This document shows, in pieces, positions 50,713 to 59,193 of a stretch of 64,000 nucleotides of DNA; positions within the stretch are counted from its first letter, which is position 1, and each line of letters begins with the position of its first letter. The notes under the pieces are model-generated. The model had not been told where the DNA came from and searched no databases. It saw only the letters and a program-made list of their open reading frames with translations. A program made the position numbers and the translations under genes. This stretch comes from Novosphingobium sp. FKTRR1 (GTDB lineage Bacteria > Pseudomonadota > Alphaproteobacteria > Sphingomonadales > Sphingomonadaceae): positions 1-64,000 of the forward strand of contig NZ_JAIZDA010000003.1 in assembly GCF_020404405.1 (NCBI RefSeq). Reading direction: 5' to 3'.

Positions 50713-52302
50713 ATGCTCGACAACTTCACCCCGCCGACCCGCCGTGACCTGCTGACGATGATTGGCAAGGCGGGGGGCGCGGCTGCGCTCTATCAGGCCA
50801 TGACGGTGCTGGGGCATGCCGCCGACAGCCAGTTTGCCGGCCCGCCCAAGCTGACCGGCGCCAAGCCCGGCGCGACCGTGCTGGTACTGGGTGCAGGCGT
50901 TGCAGGCATGTTGTCTGCCTACGAACTGACCAAGGCCGGCTACAAAGTGCAGGTACTGGAATTCCAGAACCGGCCCGGTGGGCGGAACTACACGGTGCGC
51001 GGCGGGGATACGATCACCGAGCTGGGATCGACCCAGGCGGTGAACTTTGCGCCGGGCAACTACCTCAACCCGGGGCCATGGCGCATCCCGTACCATCACC
51101 GCACCGTGCTGCATTACTGCAAGGAACTGGGCGTCCAGCTTGAGCCGTTTCTGCAGATCAACCACAACGCGCTGGTCCACCGCAAGAACGCGTTTGGCGG
51201 AAAGCCGCAGCCCTATCGTGACCTGATGGTCGACTACAAGGGGCACGTCTCCGAGCTGCTGGGCAAGGCGCTCAATGCCGGTGCGCTCGACACCACCGTG
51301 ACCGCCGAGGACAAGGCCAAGCTGCTCGAAGCGATGCGCGACTGGGGCGTGCTCGACAAGAACATGGCCTATACCAAGGGCGTCAAGGTTGGCGAACAGC
51401 GTGGCTGGGACCGGGCGCCGGGCGGCGGCGTGAACGGTGCGCCGATCCCCAATGACGTGCACGGCCTGTCGGACATTCTCGACAGCCGTATCTGGGACAA
51501 CATGAACTTCTTTGCCGAACACGTGATGCAGACCACGATGTTCCAGCCTAAAGGCGGCATGGACCACATCGGCAAGGCGTTTTACGCCAAAGTTGCCAAA
51601 CAGGTGCGACTGGGCACGCGCGTGACCAAGATCGCGCAGGACGACAAGGGCGTGACCGTCGACTGGGTCGACACCAAGACCAATGCGGCCGGGCAAAGCA
51701 AGGCCGACTGGCTGGTCTGCACGATCCCCGCGCCCGTGCTCAACCAGTTGGACATTCAGGTGTCCGACGCCAAGAAGGCGGCGATCCGCGCGCTGCCCTA
51801 TGGCAATTCGGTCAAGATCGGGCTGGAGATGAAGCGCCGCTTCTGGGAGACCGACCACGCCATTTATGGCGGCATCTCGTTCACCGATCAGCCGATCGGG
51901 CTGGTCAGCTATCCCAGCCACGGCACCTTTACCGATGGCCCGGCGGTTCTGTTGGGTGCCTATCCGTTCGGTATCGGGGCCTATATTCTGGCCGGTATGA
52001 CCCCGGAAAAGCGCATTGCTGCAGCATTGGAACAGGGTTCGGTGTTCCACCCGGCCGAATACAAGGCCGAATTCAGCAACGGCGCTTCGGTCGCATGGAG
52101 CCGGATGCCGTGGATTCTGGGTTGCTGCGCCACCTGGACCGAGGAATCGCGCGCCGCGCACTATCAGAACCTGGTTTCGCTCGACGGCCGGATCGTGCTC
52201 GCTGGCGAACACGCCTCGTACTATGGTTGCTGGCAGGAGGGGGCGCTGCTCTCGGCGCTCGATGCGGTCACTCGCCTGCACGAACGGGCGGTCGCGGCGT
52301 GA
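50713..52302 (+). CDS. Flavin monoamine oxidase / L-amino-acid oxidase-like, Tat-type signal
   Basis: 529 residues. The N terminus has TRRDLLTMIGKAGGAAALYQ, a twin-arginine-like signal with RRDLL followed by a moderately hydrophobic stretch. The FAD-binding motif is VLVLGAGVAGMLSAYELTKA with QVLEFQNRPGGRNYTVRGGD. The C-terminal flavin motif is RIVLAGEHASYYGCWQEGAL. The fold is that of amine oxidases and L-amino-acid oxidases, which oxidise primary amines to imines. RRF and RMPWILGCCATW are near the presumed active site. It follows the cytochrome c gene by 51 bp, with AAGGA before the ATG. With the exported RidA-type protein nearby it suggests periplasmic amine oxidation. The substrate is unknown. 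Confidence 0.9.
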   Translation: MLDNFTPPTRRDLLTMIGKAGGAAALYQAMTVLGHAADSQFAGPPKLTGAKPGATVLVLGAGVAGMLSAYELTKAGYKVQVLEFQNRPGGRNYTVRGGDTITELGSTQAVNFAPGNYLNPGPWRIPYHHRTVLHYCKELGVQLEPFLQINHNALVHRKNAFGGKPQPYRDLMVDYKGHVSELLGKALNAGALDTTVTAEDKAKLLEAMRDWGVLDKNMAYTKGVKVGEQRGWDRAPGGGVNGAPIPNDVHGLSDILDSRIWDNMNFFAEHVMQTTMFQPKGGMDHIGKAFYAKVAKQVRLGTRVTKIAQDDKGVTVDWVDTKTNAAGQSKADWLVCTIPAPVLNQLDIQVSDAKKAAIRALPYGNSVKIGLEMKRRFWETDHAIYGGISFTDQPIGLVSYPSHGTFTDGPAVLLGAYPFGIGAYILAGMTPEKRIAAALEQGSVFHPAEYKAEFSNGASVAWSRMPWILGCCATWTEESRAAHYQNLVSLDGRIVLAGEHASYYGCWQEGALLSALDAVTRLHERAVAA

Positions 52303-52668
52303 TCCGCCACGCCGCCATCACTATGATCTACTGAGCGAAACAGCGCCGGAGCCAGCCAAAGGGGAAACATATGGCAAGGCTCCGGCGCTGCCGCGCCCGT
52401 GACGGCCCTACCGATGGTGCCCCAGGGTGTGGCATACCAGAGGTCCGATCACGGACTTTCCTTAAGTCCGGGACTGCGCCAAATTTAGTCGCTGCGGTGC
52501 CGTTGTACAAGCGATTGCCAGTCAAATCGTGCAGAATGGCGGGGCTTCGCAACTGCGGCACTGACGCAGCCTTGCGAATAGTACTGCGTTCGCGCCGCTC
52601 TAACCACCTGCAGGTATCTTGCAATTTCGCGCTGCAATGCGCATCGCTTTGTTCCGGGAGAAACCGGA
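52303..52668. promoter_or_regulatory. Intergenic region with several hairpins upstream of quinone-reductase-like gene
   Basis: 366 bp with no gene. It contains three GTCCG/CGGAC blocks (52443-52470) that can pair in two mutually exclusive ways. It also holds a 12-bp stem at 52546-52578: TTCGCAA plus CTGCG pair with CGCAG and TTGCGAA across a CC bulge. Neither is followed by a T-run. They lie in the probable leader of the downstream gene. Confidence 0.45.
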
Positions 52669-53661
52669 ATGACCATGAGAGCCTTGCAAGTCCACGCCTT
52701 GACCAGCGACTTTTCGGGAATCGGACTTGTCGATGTACCGACTCCGCAGCCCGGTCCGGGTGAAGTATTGGTGCGGATCGAGGCCTGTGCGCTCGGTTTT
52801 CCCGATTTGCTGATGACGCAGGGGCTCTATCAGGCCAAGCCAGCGCTGCCGTTCGTTCCGGGGATGGAGGCTGCTGGCACGGTCGTTTCGACAGGACCGG
52901 GCGATGCCGCTGGCTGGCGTGCGGGCGATCGGGTGATCGCAGGGGGTCTCACCGGCGGAGCGGCGCAATATGGCGTCTTTCCTGAAAGCGGGCTGCAACC
53001 GTTGCCGACGGCGCTCGACTTTGCGCAAGGCGCTGCGCTGCGGGTGGCCTACCTTACAGCATGGGTCGCGCTGGCCCGGTTGGGACGGGCACAACCCGGC
53101 GAGACAGTGCTGATTCACGGTGCGGCTGGTGGGGTCGGACTGGCGGCGGTCGATCTGGCGCGGGCGCTGGGCCTGAAGGTGATCGCGGTTGCCTCAACCG
53201 GTGCCAAACGCGCTGCAATCGCGGCGTTGTATGCACCCGATCATGTGCTGGCGGGGCCGCTTGGCCTGCGCGAACAAGTGCTTGAACTGACCGATGGGCG
53301 CGGGGCCGATCTGGTCTACGATCCGGTGGGTGGTGACGTGTTCGACGAATCCTGTCGCTACACCGCGTTCGGTGGCCGCCTGCTGGTCGTTGGCTTTGCC
53401 AGTGGCCGGATCCCCGAGGTGAAGGTCAATATCCCGCTGATCAAGGGCTTCTCGGTCATCGGTGTGCGGGCTGGCGAGTATGGTCGCCGCTTTCCCGAGC
53501 ACGGGCGCGAACACCTTGCCGCGATCCATCGGCTGGCAGACGAGGGGCGCATCACGCCGCACGTTCATGCGCGGGTGCCGCTGGAAAGTTGGCGCGATGC
53601 CTATGGCGCGATGCAGGATCGCAGCGTCGTGGGCCGGACGGTCATCCTGCCCTGGGGCTGA
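52669..53661 (+). CDS. NADPH:quinone reductase-like zinc-independent MDR enzyme
   Basis: 330 residues from the ATG at 52669, with GGGAGAAACC just upstream. The GroES-like half has PTPQPGPGEVLVRIEACALG and LPFVPGMEAAGTVVS. The Rossmann half has ETVLIHGAAGGVGLAAVDLA, the AAxGGVG motif for NADPH typical of QOR and acryloyl-CoA-reductase-like members. Structural zinc cysteines are absent. GADLVYDPVGGDVFDESCRY is conserved in the quinone oxidoreductase 2/NADPH2 group. Substrate is probably an enone or quinone. It lies alone between the oxidase gene and a strong terminator. Confidence 0.9.
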   Translation: MTMRALQVHALTSDFSGIGLVDVPTPQPGPGEVLVRIEACALGFPDLLMTQGLYQAKPALPFVPGMEAAGTVVSTGPGDAAGWRAGDRVIAGGLTGGAAQYGVFPESGLQPLPTALDFAQGAALRVAYLTAWVALARLGRAQPGETVLIHGAAGGVGLAAVDLARALGLKVIAVASTGAKRAAIAALYAPDHVLAGPLGLREQVLELTDGRGADLVYDPVGGDVFDESCRYTAFGGRLLVVGFASGRIPEVKVNIPLIKGFSVIGVRAGEYGRRFPEHGREHLAAIHRLADEGRITPHVHARVPLESWRDAYGAMQDRSVVGRTVILPWG

Positions 53662-54084
53662 TCTTCAGAGCAACGACCTAAATGACGGGCCGAAAAAGCG
53701 ACGGGCCGAAAAAAAAGGGCCGCGCGTTGCCGCGCGGCCTTTTGAAGTTTGGGAGAGGATGCCTGAAAGGCCCGTCCTCTTTGGCTCCGACTGGGGAGTC
53801 GTGCAAGTGCGAAACAGGCGTGTACACTTGCAAAAATATCAATGGAATGCTCTGGTTTGCGACGAATTGATCGTTTCGAGCGCCAATGAAATTCAGAAAA
53901 ATGTTTAAAAACAGATTATTAAATCGTATGCGTAAATTCACTTAAATTGCATCAGATGCGCTAACTGCAATTTTTGATAGGCGCAGGTCACTGCCACCTT
54001 TGGCGCTTGCCTGGCAAGGCAAAGGGCCTTGCCATTGCGTCCGTACGCTTTCAGACCGGCGCGGATAAAGGAGTTCGGGTCATC
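53662..54084. promoter_or_regulatory. Intergenic region: terminator, AT-rich promoter area and leader hairpin
   Basis: 423 bp. After the quinone-reductase stop come two direct copies of GACGGGCCGAAAAA (53683-53696 and 53699-53712) and the terminator at 53713-53743. The stretch 53870-53990 is unusually AT-rich (AAAATGTTTAAAAACAGATT) and probably holds the promoter of the M20 peptidase. A 9-bp perfect stem, TGGCAAGGC (54012-54020) with 54026-54034, lies in its leader. No believable ORF was seen. Confidence 0.5.
53713..53743 (+). terminator. Strong intrinsic terminator
   Basis: GGCCGCGCG at 53718-53726 pairs with CGCGCGGCC at 53731-53739 around a TTGC loop. An A-run before and TTTTG after extend the stem, giving the classic GC stem plus T-run 50-80 bp after the quinone-reductase-like gene. 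Confidence 0.9.
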
Positions 54085-55518
54085 ATGAAGTCGAATCGCA
54101 TCGCCACCATCGCGTCTGGAACCGGCCTCGCGGCCCTTGCCGCACTGGTCATTGGTACCGCGCCGGCGCAGGCCGCCGCAGCTTATGGAGCAACGGCTGC
54201 CACCGAAGCGGCGGCGCTCGATCTGGCAATGAAGTCCATCGCCATCCGTTCGGTGATCGGCGAGGGCAACCGCACAGCCGATGTCGCCGCGCTCTATCGC
54301 GACCGACTGGTGGCGGCTGGCTGGGCAGCGGGCGACGTGGCGATCACTCCGTTCGAAGATACCGCCTATCTGATCGCCACATGGCCGGGCAGCGATCCCA
54401 CGCTGAAGCCGCTCGTCCTGTCCGGGCACATGGATGTGGTCGAAGCCAAGCGCGCCGACTGGCAGCGCGATCCGTTTGGTCCGGTGGTAGAAGATGGCTT
54501 GCTCTATGGCCGCGGGGCGACCGACATGAAGTTCGACGGCGCCATGCTGGTGACCGCGCTGGCCGACTTGCGCAAGCAGGGCTTTCGTCCGCGCCGTACC
54601 ATCGTGCTCGAATTTTCGGGCGACGAAGAAACCACGATGAAGACCAGCTCGGTGATTGCCGAGAAGCTGAAGAACGCCGAGCTGGTGCTCAACGTCGATG
54701 GCGGCGGTGGCGCCTTCGATGAAGCCAGCGGCAAACCGCTATACTGGACGTGGGGCGGCGCGGAAAAGACGTATGCCGATTTCCAGCTGGAAGTGCGCAA
54801 CCCCGGCGGACACAGTTCGGCGCCGCACCCCGACAATGCCATCGTCCAGTTGGCGCAGGCACTGGAAAAGATCGGCGCCTATCAGTTCGCGGCCGAGCAG
54901 AACGCCATCACGCGCGAATGGTTCGCCAAGGCGGCGGCCTATCAGCCCGATCCGGCCAAGGCAGCGGCCATGCGTGCTTTCGCCGTGAACAAGGACGATG
55001 CCGCCGCCGTGGCACTGTTGCGCAGCGATCCGTCGCTGGTCGGCAAGACCGGAACCACGTGCGTGCCGACGATGCTGGCGGGCGGCCATGCCCTGAACGC
55101 GCTGCCCCAGCGCGCGACCGCAAACATCAACTGCCGCATCTTCCCCGGTCACAGCCGGGCCGAAGTGATCGCGGAGTTGCAGAAGGTCATCGCAGCGCCG
55201 GTGGTCACGATTTCCGACGTCTCGCAAGGATCGGTCGAGACCGGGCCATCGCCGGTCCGGGCGGATTTCGTGGGTGCCGCGACCAAGGCGATCCGTGCGG
55301 CCTGGGGCAAGGACTTGCCGGTCATTGCAACGCAGGATTCAGGCGCATCGGATTCGGCCTATTTCCGCGTCAACGGTGTGCCCAGCTACAACGCCAGCCC
55401 CACTTTCGCCAAGCATTCGGAAAGCTTCTCGCACGGGCTGAACGAGCGGGTGCGCTTAAGCAACGTAAAGCCCGCGCTGACTTATTATTTCAGCATCATT
55501 CCCGATCTGGCGAAGTAA
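54085..55518 (+). CDS. Exported M20-family metallopeptidase
   Basis: 477 residues from the ATG at 54085 (MKSNRIATIASGTGLAALAA), with AAGGAG about 12 bases upstream. The signal peptide ends GTAPAQAAAA. The M20 di-zinc site is shown by LSGHMDVVEAKR (His 115, catalytic Asp 117), YGRGATDMKFDGA (bridging Asp 147) and LEFSGDEETTM (catalytic Glu pair 181-182). HSESFSHGLNERV near the C terminus gives the last ligand. The dimerisation domain starts at NPGGHSSAPHPDNAI. Members hydrolyse dipeptides, N-acyl amino acids or carbamoyl compounds. Signal-bearing M20 proteins are typical of sphingomonads. The 3' end overlaps the TetR gene by 23 bp on the other strand. Confidence 0.93.
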   Translation: MKSNRIATIASGTGLAALAALVIGTAPAQAAAAYGATAATEAAALDLAMKSIAIRSVIGEGNRTADVAALYRDRLVAAGWAAGDVAITPFEDTAYLIATWPGSDPTLKPLVLSGHMDVVEAKRADWQRDPFGPVVEDGLLYGRGATDMKFDGAMLVTALADLRKQGFRPRRTIVLEFSGDEETTMKTSSVIAEKLKNAELVLNVDGGGGAFDEASGKPLYWTWGGAEKTYADFQLEVRNPGGHSSAPHPDNAIVQLAQALEKIGAYQFAAEQNAITREWFAKAAAYQPDPAKAAAMRAFAVNKDDAAAVALLRSDPSLVGKTGTTCVPTMLAGGHALNALPQRATANINCRIFPGHSRAEVIAELQKVIAAPVVTISDVSQGSVETGPSPVRADFVGAATKAIRAAWGKDLPVIATQDSGASDSAYFRVNGVPSYNASPTFAKHSESFSHGLNERVRLSNVKPALTYYFSIIPDLAK

Positions 55519-56167
55519 GCGCGTCGATGTGGCGGCGGGCGATCGCGCCCGCCTCCGCTGCGCTGAAGCATCCGGGTGACAGGCACAGTTCCAGCCACAA
55601 CCCGTCGACCAGCGCGGCAATGGCGATGGCTGACAGCCGCAGTTGTCCGGCCGCAACGCCGCAATCGGCCAGCAACGCCTCCAACCGGGCGCGATAGCCA
55701 GCGTATTGCTCGTCGTGCTGGCGGGCTATGTCGGTGCGGGCGCCGACCAGTCCCCAGAATGCGATCCAGGTGGCAAGCAGTGCCGGATCGGCGATCGGCG
55801 CGGCAAAGCTGGCGGTGACGAACGCTTCAAGTCGCGCGCGCGGTGCCGCTCCTGCCTGCGCCAGCACGTCGTCGAGCGTGGCGGTCACCGTCGCGTCGAT
55901 ATGCGCATATGTTGCGGCGACCAGCGCATCGACCCCGCCGAAGTGGTGTCCGATCAAGCCAGCCGAAACGCCGGCCTCCTGCGCGATGGCGCGCACGCTG
56001 GCGCCTGAAGAACCGCTGCGCGCAAGCACTCTTGCGCAGGCCTCGATCAGGCTTAGCCTGCGCGCATCGGGTTCGGCGCGGGTATAGGTCGGCGTGCGTC
56101 CTGGGTTGCCGTCGGCAGCAGGTTCGGGCGCATCAGCGGCGCGTGCAAGAAAGGTGGCGTCGGTCAC
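55496..56167 (-). CDS. TetR-family regulator (BetI-like)
   Basis: 223 residues from a GTG at 56167 (V/MTDATFLARAADAPEP). The HTH is ASVRAIAQEAGVSAGLIGHH, with LIEACARVLARSGSSG before it. The ligand domain contains FWGLVGARTDIARQHDEQYA and IAALVDGLWLELCLSPG, features of the BetI-like C-terminal type. It is divergent from the Rieske oxygenase gene with 62 bp between. That gap holds a 22-bp palindrome (56184-56205), so it very probably represses the oxygenase and itself until an inducer binds. Confidence 0.92.
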   Translation of the reverse strand: MTDATFLARAADAPEPAADGNPGRTPTYTRAEPDARRLSLIEACARVLARSGSSGASVRAIAQEAGVSAGLIGHHFGGVDALVAATYAHIDATVTATLDDVLAQAGAAPRARLEAFVTASFAAPIADPALLATWIAFWGLVGARTDIARQHDEQYAGYRARLEALLADCGVAAGQLRLSAIAIAALVDGLWLELCLSPGCFSAAEAGAIARRHIDALTSPDRE

Positions 56168-56183
56168 TTGTCTATCCTGCCCG

Positions 56184-56205
56184 TTGTTGTACGATCGTTC
56201 AACAA
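56184..56205. promoter_or_regulatory. TetR operator palindrome
   Basis: A 22-bp dyad with core ACGATCGT (56191-56198), flanked by TTGTTG (56184-56189) and CAACAA (56200-56205). Only one position per half-site breaks symmetry. It lies between the divergent TetR and Rieske genes, 16 bases before the regulator start and 24 before the oxygenase start. The core ACGATCGT is common in TetR-family operators. Confidence 0.85.
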
Positions 56206-56229
56206 GATCGTTTTCAGAGGAGTCGTGCC

Positions 56230-57411
56230 GTGGCCGATCTCGCGAATGCCTTTGAACAGATTGCGGCGCTCGATCATGATCCCGATGCCGACTGGAGCCT
56301 TCCGGGCTGGCTCTATACCGATCCCGAAGTGCAGGCGCTCGAGATTGAGCGGGTGTTTCGCCCATCGTGGCAGATCGTGTGTCATGAAAGCGATATTCCG
56401 GGTCCGGGCGACTGGCGCAAGCTGGACTATATCGGCGAAAGCGTGATCGTGGTGCGCGGTGATGATGGCGTCGTGCGCGCCTTCGCCAATGTCTGTCGCC
56501 ATCGTGCGATGCGGTTGGTCGAAGGCGACAAGGGCTGCGCCAAAAAGTTCATCTGCCCCTACCACGCCTGGGCGTTCGAGACCGACGGGCGGCTGACGGG
56601 CGTACCGATGAAGTCCGACTATCCGGCGCTTAGGCTTGAGGAAAACGGGCTGGCGAAGATCGATCTTGAGATCTGGCGCGGGTTCATCTTCGTGCGACTG
56701 GTCGATGCCGGGTTCCCGTCGGTGGCCACCATGATGGCTCCGTTTGAGGCTGAGGTCGCCGCCTATCGCTTTGAGGACATGCGCTGCATCTCCGACGTGC
56801 GGTTGCGCGACCGCTCGGTCAATTGGAAGAACGTGGGCGACAACTACTCGGACAACTTGCACATCCCGGTGGCGCACGACGGGCTGACCCGCATCTTCGC
56901 CAAGTCCTATGAGATCGAGGCGCACGGCTGGGCCGACCGGTTGAAGGGCGATCTGGTCGACAAGCCCAGCAGCAACTTCTGGGAAAGCTTCTACATGAAG
57001 CACTTGCCCGCAGCGCCGCACCTTTCGCCCACCGCGCAGCGGCGCTGGCTGTATTACAAGCTGTGGCCCAACATGGCGTTCGATATCTATGCCGACCAAA
57101 TCGATTTCATGCAGTGGCTGCCGACCGGCCCGACCACCTGTGTGCTGCGCGAGATGGCGCACGCCTTGCCCGACGATCGCCGCGAGATGAAGTTGGCGCG
57201 CTATGCCAACTGGCGGGTCAACCGGGTGGTCAACAAGGAGGATACATGGTTGATCGAGCGGGTGCAGCAAGGCATGGCCTCGCAGACCTATGGCGCCGGA
57301 CCGATCGGGCGCAGCGAAGTGTGCCTTCGCAGCTTTGCCCGCAAGTACCGCGCACTGATCCCCGAGGCTCGTCTGCACAAGGCACCGCCTGCGGGGTGGA
57401 GCAAATCTTGA
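56230..57411 (+). CDS. Rieske non-haem iron oxygenase, alpha subunit
   Basis: 393 residues from the GTG at 56230, supported by GAGGAG about 9 bases upstream. The Rieske [2Fe-2S] ligands are Cys 89, His 91, Cys 109 and His 112 (CRHRAM, CPYHAW). The mononuclear iron site is NVGDNYSDNLHIPVAH with His 211, His 216 and the bridging Asp 204/208; DQIDF may give the carboxylate ligand. It looks like the aromatic-ring-hydroxylating/carnitine-type alpha subunit family. No reductase or ferredoxin gene is next to it, so electrons come from elsewhere. Its neighbour is a desaturase-like flavoprotein. Substrate unknown; expression is probably controlled by the divergent TetR protein. Confidence 0.92.
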   Translation: MADLANAFEQIAALDHDPDADWSLPGWLYTDPEVQALEIERVFRPSWQIVCHESDIPGPGDWRKLDYIGESVIVVRGDDGVVRAFANVCRHRAMRLVEGDKGCAKKFICPYHAWAFETDGRLTGVPMKSDYPALRLEENGLAKIDLEIWRGFIFVRLVDAGFPSVATMMAPFEAEVAAYRFEDMRCISDVRLRDRSVNWKNVGDNYSDNLHIPVAHDGLTRIFAKSYEIEAHGWADRLKGDLVDKPSSNFWESFYMKHLPAAPHLSPTAQRRWLYYKLWPNMAFDIYADQIDFMQWLPTGPTTCVLREMAHALPDDRREMKLARYANWRVNRVVNKEDTWLIERVQQGMASQTYGAGPIGRSEVCLRSFARKYRALIPEARLHKAPPAGWSKS

Positions 57412-57427
57412 ATTGAAAACAACCCCT

Positions 57428-57506
57428 CCGTTCGTGTCGCGCGTCGGCGAGACACCTGTGCGCGCGCGTTGCGACCCGGTGTCCCGCCCGCGCTCGACAC
57501 GAACGG
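57428..57506. repeat. Inverted repeat between Rieske and flavoprotein genes
   Basis: CCGTTCGTGTCG at 57428-57439 is the exact reverse complement of 57495-57506. Inside, GACACC at 57451-57456 pairs with GGTGTC at 57478-57483. The nested pairs can fold into one 79-base cruciform or hairpin. It starts 17 bp after the Rieske stop. It may act as an intra-operon attenuator or processing site, or be a small dispersed repeat. Confidence 0.6.
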
Positions 57507-57534
57507 GTCGGGGGCATGACAGGGGAGCAATACC

Positions 57535-59151
57535 ATGACCAACCGTTACGACGCTCTGATCATCGGCGGTGGCCACAATGGCCTGACTTGCGCGTTCTAT
57601 CTTGCCAAGGCGGGGATGAAGGTGCGCGTGCTTGAACGCCGCGACATCGTCGGCGGGGCCTGTGTGACCGAGGAGTTTCACCCCGGTTTCCGCAACTCGA
57701 CCGCCAGCTATACGGTCAGCCTGCTGCGCCCCAAGGTGATCGCCGACATGAAGCTGCATGAGCGCGGCTTTCGCATCATCGAGCGCACGATCAGCAACTT
57801 CTTCCCCTTCCCGGATACTTACCTCAAGCTGGGCGGAGGTGCAGAACGCACGCAAGAGCAGTTCGCGCGCTTTTCGCAAAAGGATGCAGCGACGTATCCC
57901 AAGTACGATGCGGCGCTTGAGAAAGTGGCGCAAGTGCTGCGCGACATCGCGTTGCAGACCCCGCCCAACGTCGGCGGCGGCGTCCGCTCGTTGCTGGCCG
58001 CTGCGCAGCAGGGCTGGCCATTGGCGAAGATGAGCGTCGAGACGCAGCGCGACTTGCTCGACATCTTCACCAAGTCGGCGCGCGACTTCCTTGATGGCTG
58101 GTTCGAAGATGATCACGTCAAGTCGGCCTTCGCGTTCGATGCGGTGGTCGGCAACTTTGCCGGAGTTTCGACGCCGGGTAGCGCTTATGTGCTGCTGCAC
58201 CACGTGTTTGGCGAGGTTAACGGCAAGCTGGGCGCGTGGGGCCACTCGGTCGGCGGCATGGGCGCGATCGCCCAGGCGATGGCGGCGGCCTGCACCGAAT
58301 ACGGCGTCGAGATCAGTCTTGAAGCTCCGGTGGCCAAAGTGCTGGTCAACAATGGCAAGGCGCAAGGGGTTAAGCTGGAAAGCGGCGAGGAGCTTTATGC
58401 ACCGATCATCGCCGCCAACGTTGGGCCTGCGCTGCTCTATCGCCAACTGGTCGATTCGAGCGATCTGGACGAGGACTTCAACCGCCGGATCAAGGGCTAC
58501 AAGACTGGATCGGGCACGTTCCGCATGAACGTGGCGCTGTCTGAACTGCCCGATTTCACGGTGCTTCCGGGCAAGGACAAGGCCGAACACCACACTGCCG
58601 GAATCATCATCGCGCCGGGTCTGGACTACATGGATCAGGCCTTCATCGATGCCCAGCAGACCGGCTGGTCGAAGAAGCCGATCGTCGAGATCAAGATACC
58701 CAGCACCGTGGATGACAGCCTTGCCCCTCCCGGTGGACACGTCGCCAGCCTGTTCTGCCAGCAGTTCGCGCCCGAACTGCCCGACGGCAAGAGCTGGGAC
58801 GACGCGCGCGAGGAAGTGGCCGACCTGATCATCGACACGATCACCGACCACGCCCCCAATTTCAAGAACGCGGTCATCGCCCGCCAGATCCACTCGCCGC
58901 TCGATCTTGAGCGCAAGTTCGGGTTGATCGGCGGCGACATTTTCCACGGCAACATGGGGCTGGACCAGTTGTGGGCGGCGCGGCCGGTGCTGGGCCACGG
59001 CGATTACCGGGCGCCGATCAAGGGACTCTACATGTGCGGATCGGGCACCCATCCGGGCGGCGGCGTTACCGGTGCGCCAGGCCACAATGCCGCGCACGAG
59101 ATCATTCGCGACCGCTCGATCGTGTGGAAGGCGCTGCATCGCGCGCGGTGA
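57535..59151 (+). CDS. Phytoene-desaturase/PYROXD2-like FAD oxidoreductase
   Basis: 538 residues. FAD-binding begins DALIIGGGHNGLTCAFYLAK and VRVLERRDIVGGACVTEEFH. The C-terminal motif GLYMCGSGTHPGGGVTGAPG is the signature of CrtI-like desaturases and of the PYROXD2 group. WAARPVLGHGDYRAPI precedes it. The length matches PYROXD2-like proteins. The family oxidises or saturates C-C bonds; bacterial PYROXD2-like members mostly lack known substrates. It is 123 bp after the Rieske gene with a nested inverted repeat in between, and GGGGAGC marks its start. With the oxygenase and TetR it forms a small inducible redox unit. Confidence 0.9.
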   Translation: MTNRYDALIIGGGHNGLTCAFYLAKAGMKVRVLERRDIVGGACVTEEFHPGFRNSTASYTVSLLRPKVIADMKLHERGFRIIERTISNFFPFPDTYLKLGGGAERTQEQFARFSQKDAATYPKYDAALEKVAQVLRDIALQTPPNVGGGVRSLLAAAQQGWPLAKMSVETQRDLLDIFTKSARDFLDGWFEDDHVKSAFAFDAVVGNFAGVSTPGSAYVLLHHVFGEVNGKLGAWGHSVGGMGAIAQAMAAACTEYGVEISLEAPVAKVLVNNGKAQGVKLESGEELYAPIIAANVGPALLYRQLVDSSDLDEDFNRRIKGYKTGSGTFRMNVALSELPDFTVLPGKDKAEHHTAGIIIAPGLDYMDQAFIDAQQTGWSKKPIVEIKIPSTVDDSLAPPGGHVASLFCQQFAPELPDGKSWDDAREEVADLIIDTITDHAPNFKNAVIARQIHSPLDLERKFGLIGGDIFHGNMGLDQLWAARPVLGHGDYRAPIKGLYMCGSGTHPGGGVTGAPGHNAAHEIIRDRSIVWKALHRAR

Positions 59152-59193
59152 TCGGCGCAGAGGAGGCTGATACCAGCCAGTCGGAAGAACGAC

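Noticed and set aside
49966..52281. A 771-codon minus-strand frame opposite the cytochrome c and flavin oxidase genes
   Set aside because: It crosses two strong genes and an intergenic gap without any domain.
53682..53870. A 62-codon plus-strand frame after the quinone-reductase-like gene
   Set aside because: It includes the terminator hairpin and duplicated sequence and lacks a ribosome binding site.
56164..59139. A 991-codon minus-strand open frame opposite the Rieske and flavoprotein genes
   Set aside because: It spans two well-supported genes and their gap, has no recognisable motif, and its composition is that of an antisense frame.
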